Part shown: piece by piece, positions 6,010 to 7,672 of the stretch | How positions within the stretch are numbered: the stretch's first letter is position 1 | How the letters are laid out: each line of letters opens with the position of its first letter | Source: Candidatus Arcticimaribacter sp. | GTDB lineage: Bacteria; Bacteroidota; Bacteroidia; Flavobacteriales; Flavobacteriaceae | Direction of reading: 5' to 3' | NCBI GenBank assembly: GCA_011526275.1 | Contig: WTJP01000130.1 | Location: 1 to 7,672, forward strand | DNA length: 7,672 bases | Notes under the pieces: generated by a model | Database searches by the model: none | The model's input: only the letters and a program-made list of their open reading frames with translations | Told to the model about the DNA's origin: nothing | Position numbers and translations under genes: made by a program

Positions 6010-7347
6010 TTATGCCAGAATAGTCGAATAGATCCAATGCCCCACAAGGACGAGAAAAATTCCCAAGGCTCCTTGAAGGAAAGTGGCAAAACTGTGGTTG
6101 CGGTAGGCGGTTTTAACGTCCATGCCTCCCATTTGAGAAACGATCCAAAAATAGGAATCATTGGCATGGGAAACCGTCATGGAACCTACCCCTACGGCCA
6201 AAATGACCCAGACTTTTCCCATTTCTGTTTCTAGGCCTAAAACCCCCAATAAAGGAAACACGATAGAACTGGCTGTAATGATAGCGACTGTAGATGATCC
6301 TTGTGCAGTTTTTAAGCCAGCAGCGAGCAAAAAGGGCAAAAGAAGCCCCAAGCTGTTTTGGCTTAAACTGTTTTCTAAAAAGGCCGTTAAGGGAAGTTGT
6401 TGTATGATGAGACCCAAGGTGCCCCCCATGGCCGTGATAATTAAGATGGGCGCTGCTGTTTGTATGCCTTTTTCCACCACTTCATTCAAAGAAACGGAGC
6501 TGTTTTTAAGCAAGCGGAAGGCGAGTAACATGCCTATTCCAAGGGCAAAGCTTGGGGAGCAAAGCAGGCGTAAAAAAGGAAGTAGAGCAGATTCATTTTG
6601 TTGAAAAGGCAGAAAGGGAATGGCTGTACCCAGTGCCATTAAAACAATAGGAACGAGTATGGGAGCAACGGCTTTTCCTAGGGAAGGTAATGCTGTTATA
6701 GTTTCTTCCTCTAGGGCAATGTTTTCAACAGTAAAAGGTGTTTTTTTACTTAAATAATGTGCATAAGCAGCTCCGGCGAGCACCAAAATTAATGCGAGGA
6801 TTCCCCCAAAAAGAATAAGCAGGAATAGGTTTTCGAGCTCGAGATTGGCAGCGGCTGCCAAGGGTCCGGGCGTGGGGGGAACCAATACGTGGGGGGCGAA
6901 TAAACCCGTAGAAAGCGCCACTGTGAGCGCCACTAAAGGTGTTTTTGTTTGTTGAGATAAACGTTTGTTTAAAGCCGACAAAATGACAAAGGCAGAATCG
7001 CAAAAAACGGGGATGGCCACTAAGTAACCAATGCAACTCACCGCATAAGGAAGAGGTAGTTTAGCTAGGCCTTGCAGCAATGCGTTTGCAATACTTTGCG
7101 TGGCATTTGACCGTTCGAGAACAACGCCAATCACGGTTCCAAAAAGAATAAGTAAACCAATGCTTTGCATGGTTTTCCCCATGCCTTTCCCTAAAATACC
7201 GGCCAACTCATCCAGTGGAATTCCAGTCCCAACCCCCAAGAAAATACTGGCTGAGAGCAGCACCAAAAAGGGATGCAGTTTGAAACGGGTAGTCCCCAAA
7301 ATGATCCAAAAAATGGAGGCGAAAAGAAAGAGGAAGGAAAGGGTCAT
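6010..7347 (-). CDS. GntP-family gluconate/glycerate-type H+ symporter
   Basis: The 445-residue inner-membrane permease belongs to the ion-transporter superfamily branch that imports gluconate and related sugar acids. Family motifs in order are KGMGKTMQSIGLLILFGTVIG (54-74), IPVFCDSAFVIL (112-123), PPTPGPLAAA (157-166), KTAQGSSTVAIITASS (346-361) and GSMTVSHANDSYFW (388-401). The length is typical. The ATG overlaps the stop of the upstream glycerate kinase (7344-7347), which argues that the imported acid is glycerate or a compound converted to it, rather than gluconate itself; no gluconate kinase is visible. The gene ends about 39 bp before the monooxygenase start. Family identity is firm; the substrate is inferred from the neighbour. 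Confidence 0.93.
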   Translation of the reverse strand: MTLSFLFLFASIFWIILGTTRFKLHPFLVLLSASIFLGVGTGIPLDELAGILGKGMGKTMQSIGLLILFGTVIGVVLERSNATQSIANALLQGLAKLPLPYAVSCIGYLVAIPVFCDSAFVILSALNKRLSQQTKTPLVALTVALSTGLFAPHVLVPPTPGPLAAAANLELENLFLLILFGGILALILVLAGAAYAHYLSKKTPFTVENIALEEETITALPSLGKAVAPILVPIVLMALGTAIPFLPFQQNESALLPFLRLLCSPSFALGIGMLLAFRLLKNSSVSLNEVVEKGIQTAAPILIITAMGGTLGLIIQQLPLTAFLENSLSQNSLGLLLPFLLAAGLKTAQGSSTVAIITASSIVFPLLGVLGLETEMGKVWVILAVGVGSMTVSHANDSYFWIVSQMGGMDVKTAYRNHSFATFLQGALGIFLVLVGHWIYSTILA

Positions 7348-7672
7348 TTTAATGTTGTTTGTTGGTAAAAATGGAAAACGTTAGCAGCGGTTTCGGTGAG
7401 AAGCGCAGCGGCCTGTTCTTTAGATGCTTCTAAACTCATGGGCGATTGTTGGATGCTAAAGAGTCCACTAAAACCCGCTTCATAGAGGGGTGGGAGTGGT
7501 CCTTCAATTGCGCCGGCTAGTCCTATACACGTCTTGTGGTGTTTTTTCGCTAAGCGTGCTACTTCTACCGGCACTTTTCCGTGTAGGGATTGCTGGTCTA
7601 TTTTTCCTTCAGCGGTAAAGACGATATCGGCTTTTTCAATGGCCTTTTCAAGTTGAATCATTTCTGAAAGCA
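7344..7672 (-). CDS. glxK: Glycerate 2-kinase (GarK/GlxK family), C-terminal part, cut by window edge
   Basis: About 108 C-terminal residues are visible; the frame stays open to the window's right edge, so the true start lies beyond it. The full family length is about 375-380 residues. The Met at 7659-7661 is internal: LSE precedes it in the same frame. LEKAIEKADIVFTAEGKIDQ followed by SLHGKVPVEVARLAKK and IGLAGAIEGPL is the conserved C-terminal block of GarK-type kinases, which phosphorylate D-glycerate to 2-phosphoglycerate for entry into lower glycolysis. The stop overlaps the GntP permease start by 4 bp, so transporter and kinase are coupled. Glycerate commonly comes from glucarate/galactarate, glyoxylate (through tartronate semialdehyde) or allantoin breakdown; which route feeds it here cannot be seen. 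Confidence 0.9.
   Translation of the reverse strand, partial: LSEMIQLEKAIEKADIVFTAEGKIDQQSLHGKVPVEVARLAKKHHKTCIGLAGAIEGPLPPLYEAGFSGLFSIQQSPMSLEASKEQAAALLTETAANVFHFYQQTTLK

Noticed and set aside
5947..6234. 95-codon forward frame spanning the GntP-monooxygenase junction
   Set aside because: It is antisense to two well-supported genes, with no recognisable domain and no promoter or ribosome site.
6161..6604. 147-codon forward frame opposite the GntP permease gene
   Set aside because: It is antisense to a gene with clear GntP motifs; its product is rich in K, P, S and M with no family motif, as expected of a shadow frame.
7344..7661. Complete 105-residue protein starting at the Met at 7659-7661
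   Set aside because: The frame continues upstream to the window edge, and the sequence begins in the middle of the conserved glycerate kinase domain, so this Met is internal.

Overview
The window looks like chromosomal DNA of a Bacteroidota bacterium; this is an inference. The readable starts lack a convincing Shine-Dalgarno sequence and several have A-rich upstream stretches. The one promoter that can be read matches the Bacteroidota -7 element TAnnTTTG. There are no rRNA, tRNA, IS or CRISPR features.

Layout. Positions 1-279 hold no gene I can support, apart from a possible 3' gene end in the first 106 bases, and contain a few short palindromes. Positions 280-1021 carry a compact, AT-rich forward-strand regulatory module. 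It has a promoter flanked by two copies of an 18-bp dyad (TGTAAA-N6-TTTACA). Three reading frames follow, joined by ATGA overlaps: a 26-residue one-helix peptide, a 130-residue four-helix membrane protein, and a 66-residue Cro/C1-type repressor. The likely reading is an autoregulated repressor co-expressed with a membrane partner.

Positions 1022-1100 are a short convergent gap. The rest, 1101-7672, is a tightly packed reverse-strand run of six genes. In transcription order these are: the C-terminal part of a glycerate 2-kinase (cut by the window edge), a GntP-family permease, an SsuD-like FMN-dependent monooxygenase, an SGLT-type Na+/solute symporter that retains several sugar-binding residues, a family 2 polyprenyl-phosphate-type glycosyltransferase, and a family 39 (ArnT/PMT-like) membrane glycosyltransferase. 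The spacings are -4, about 39, 3, 41 and -4 bp.

How the genes may work together. The kinase and GntP permease form a plausible uptake and phosphorylation pair for glycerate or a related sugar acid. The monooxygenase and SGLT-type transporter are only 3 bp apart and may act on one substrate. A sulfonated sugar, or a C3 sulfonate that ends in glycerate, is an attractive but unproven idea. The two glycosyltransferases at the end look like a donor-maker plus donor-user pair that modifies an envelope component. The most notable items are the dyad-flanked promoter with the unannotated micro-ORF, and the SsuD-like enzyme that keeps four catalytic residues but lacks the usual active-site cysteine.
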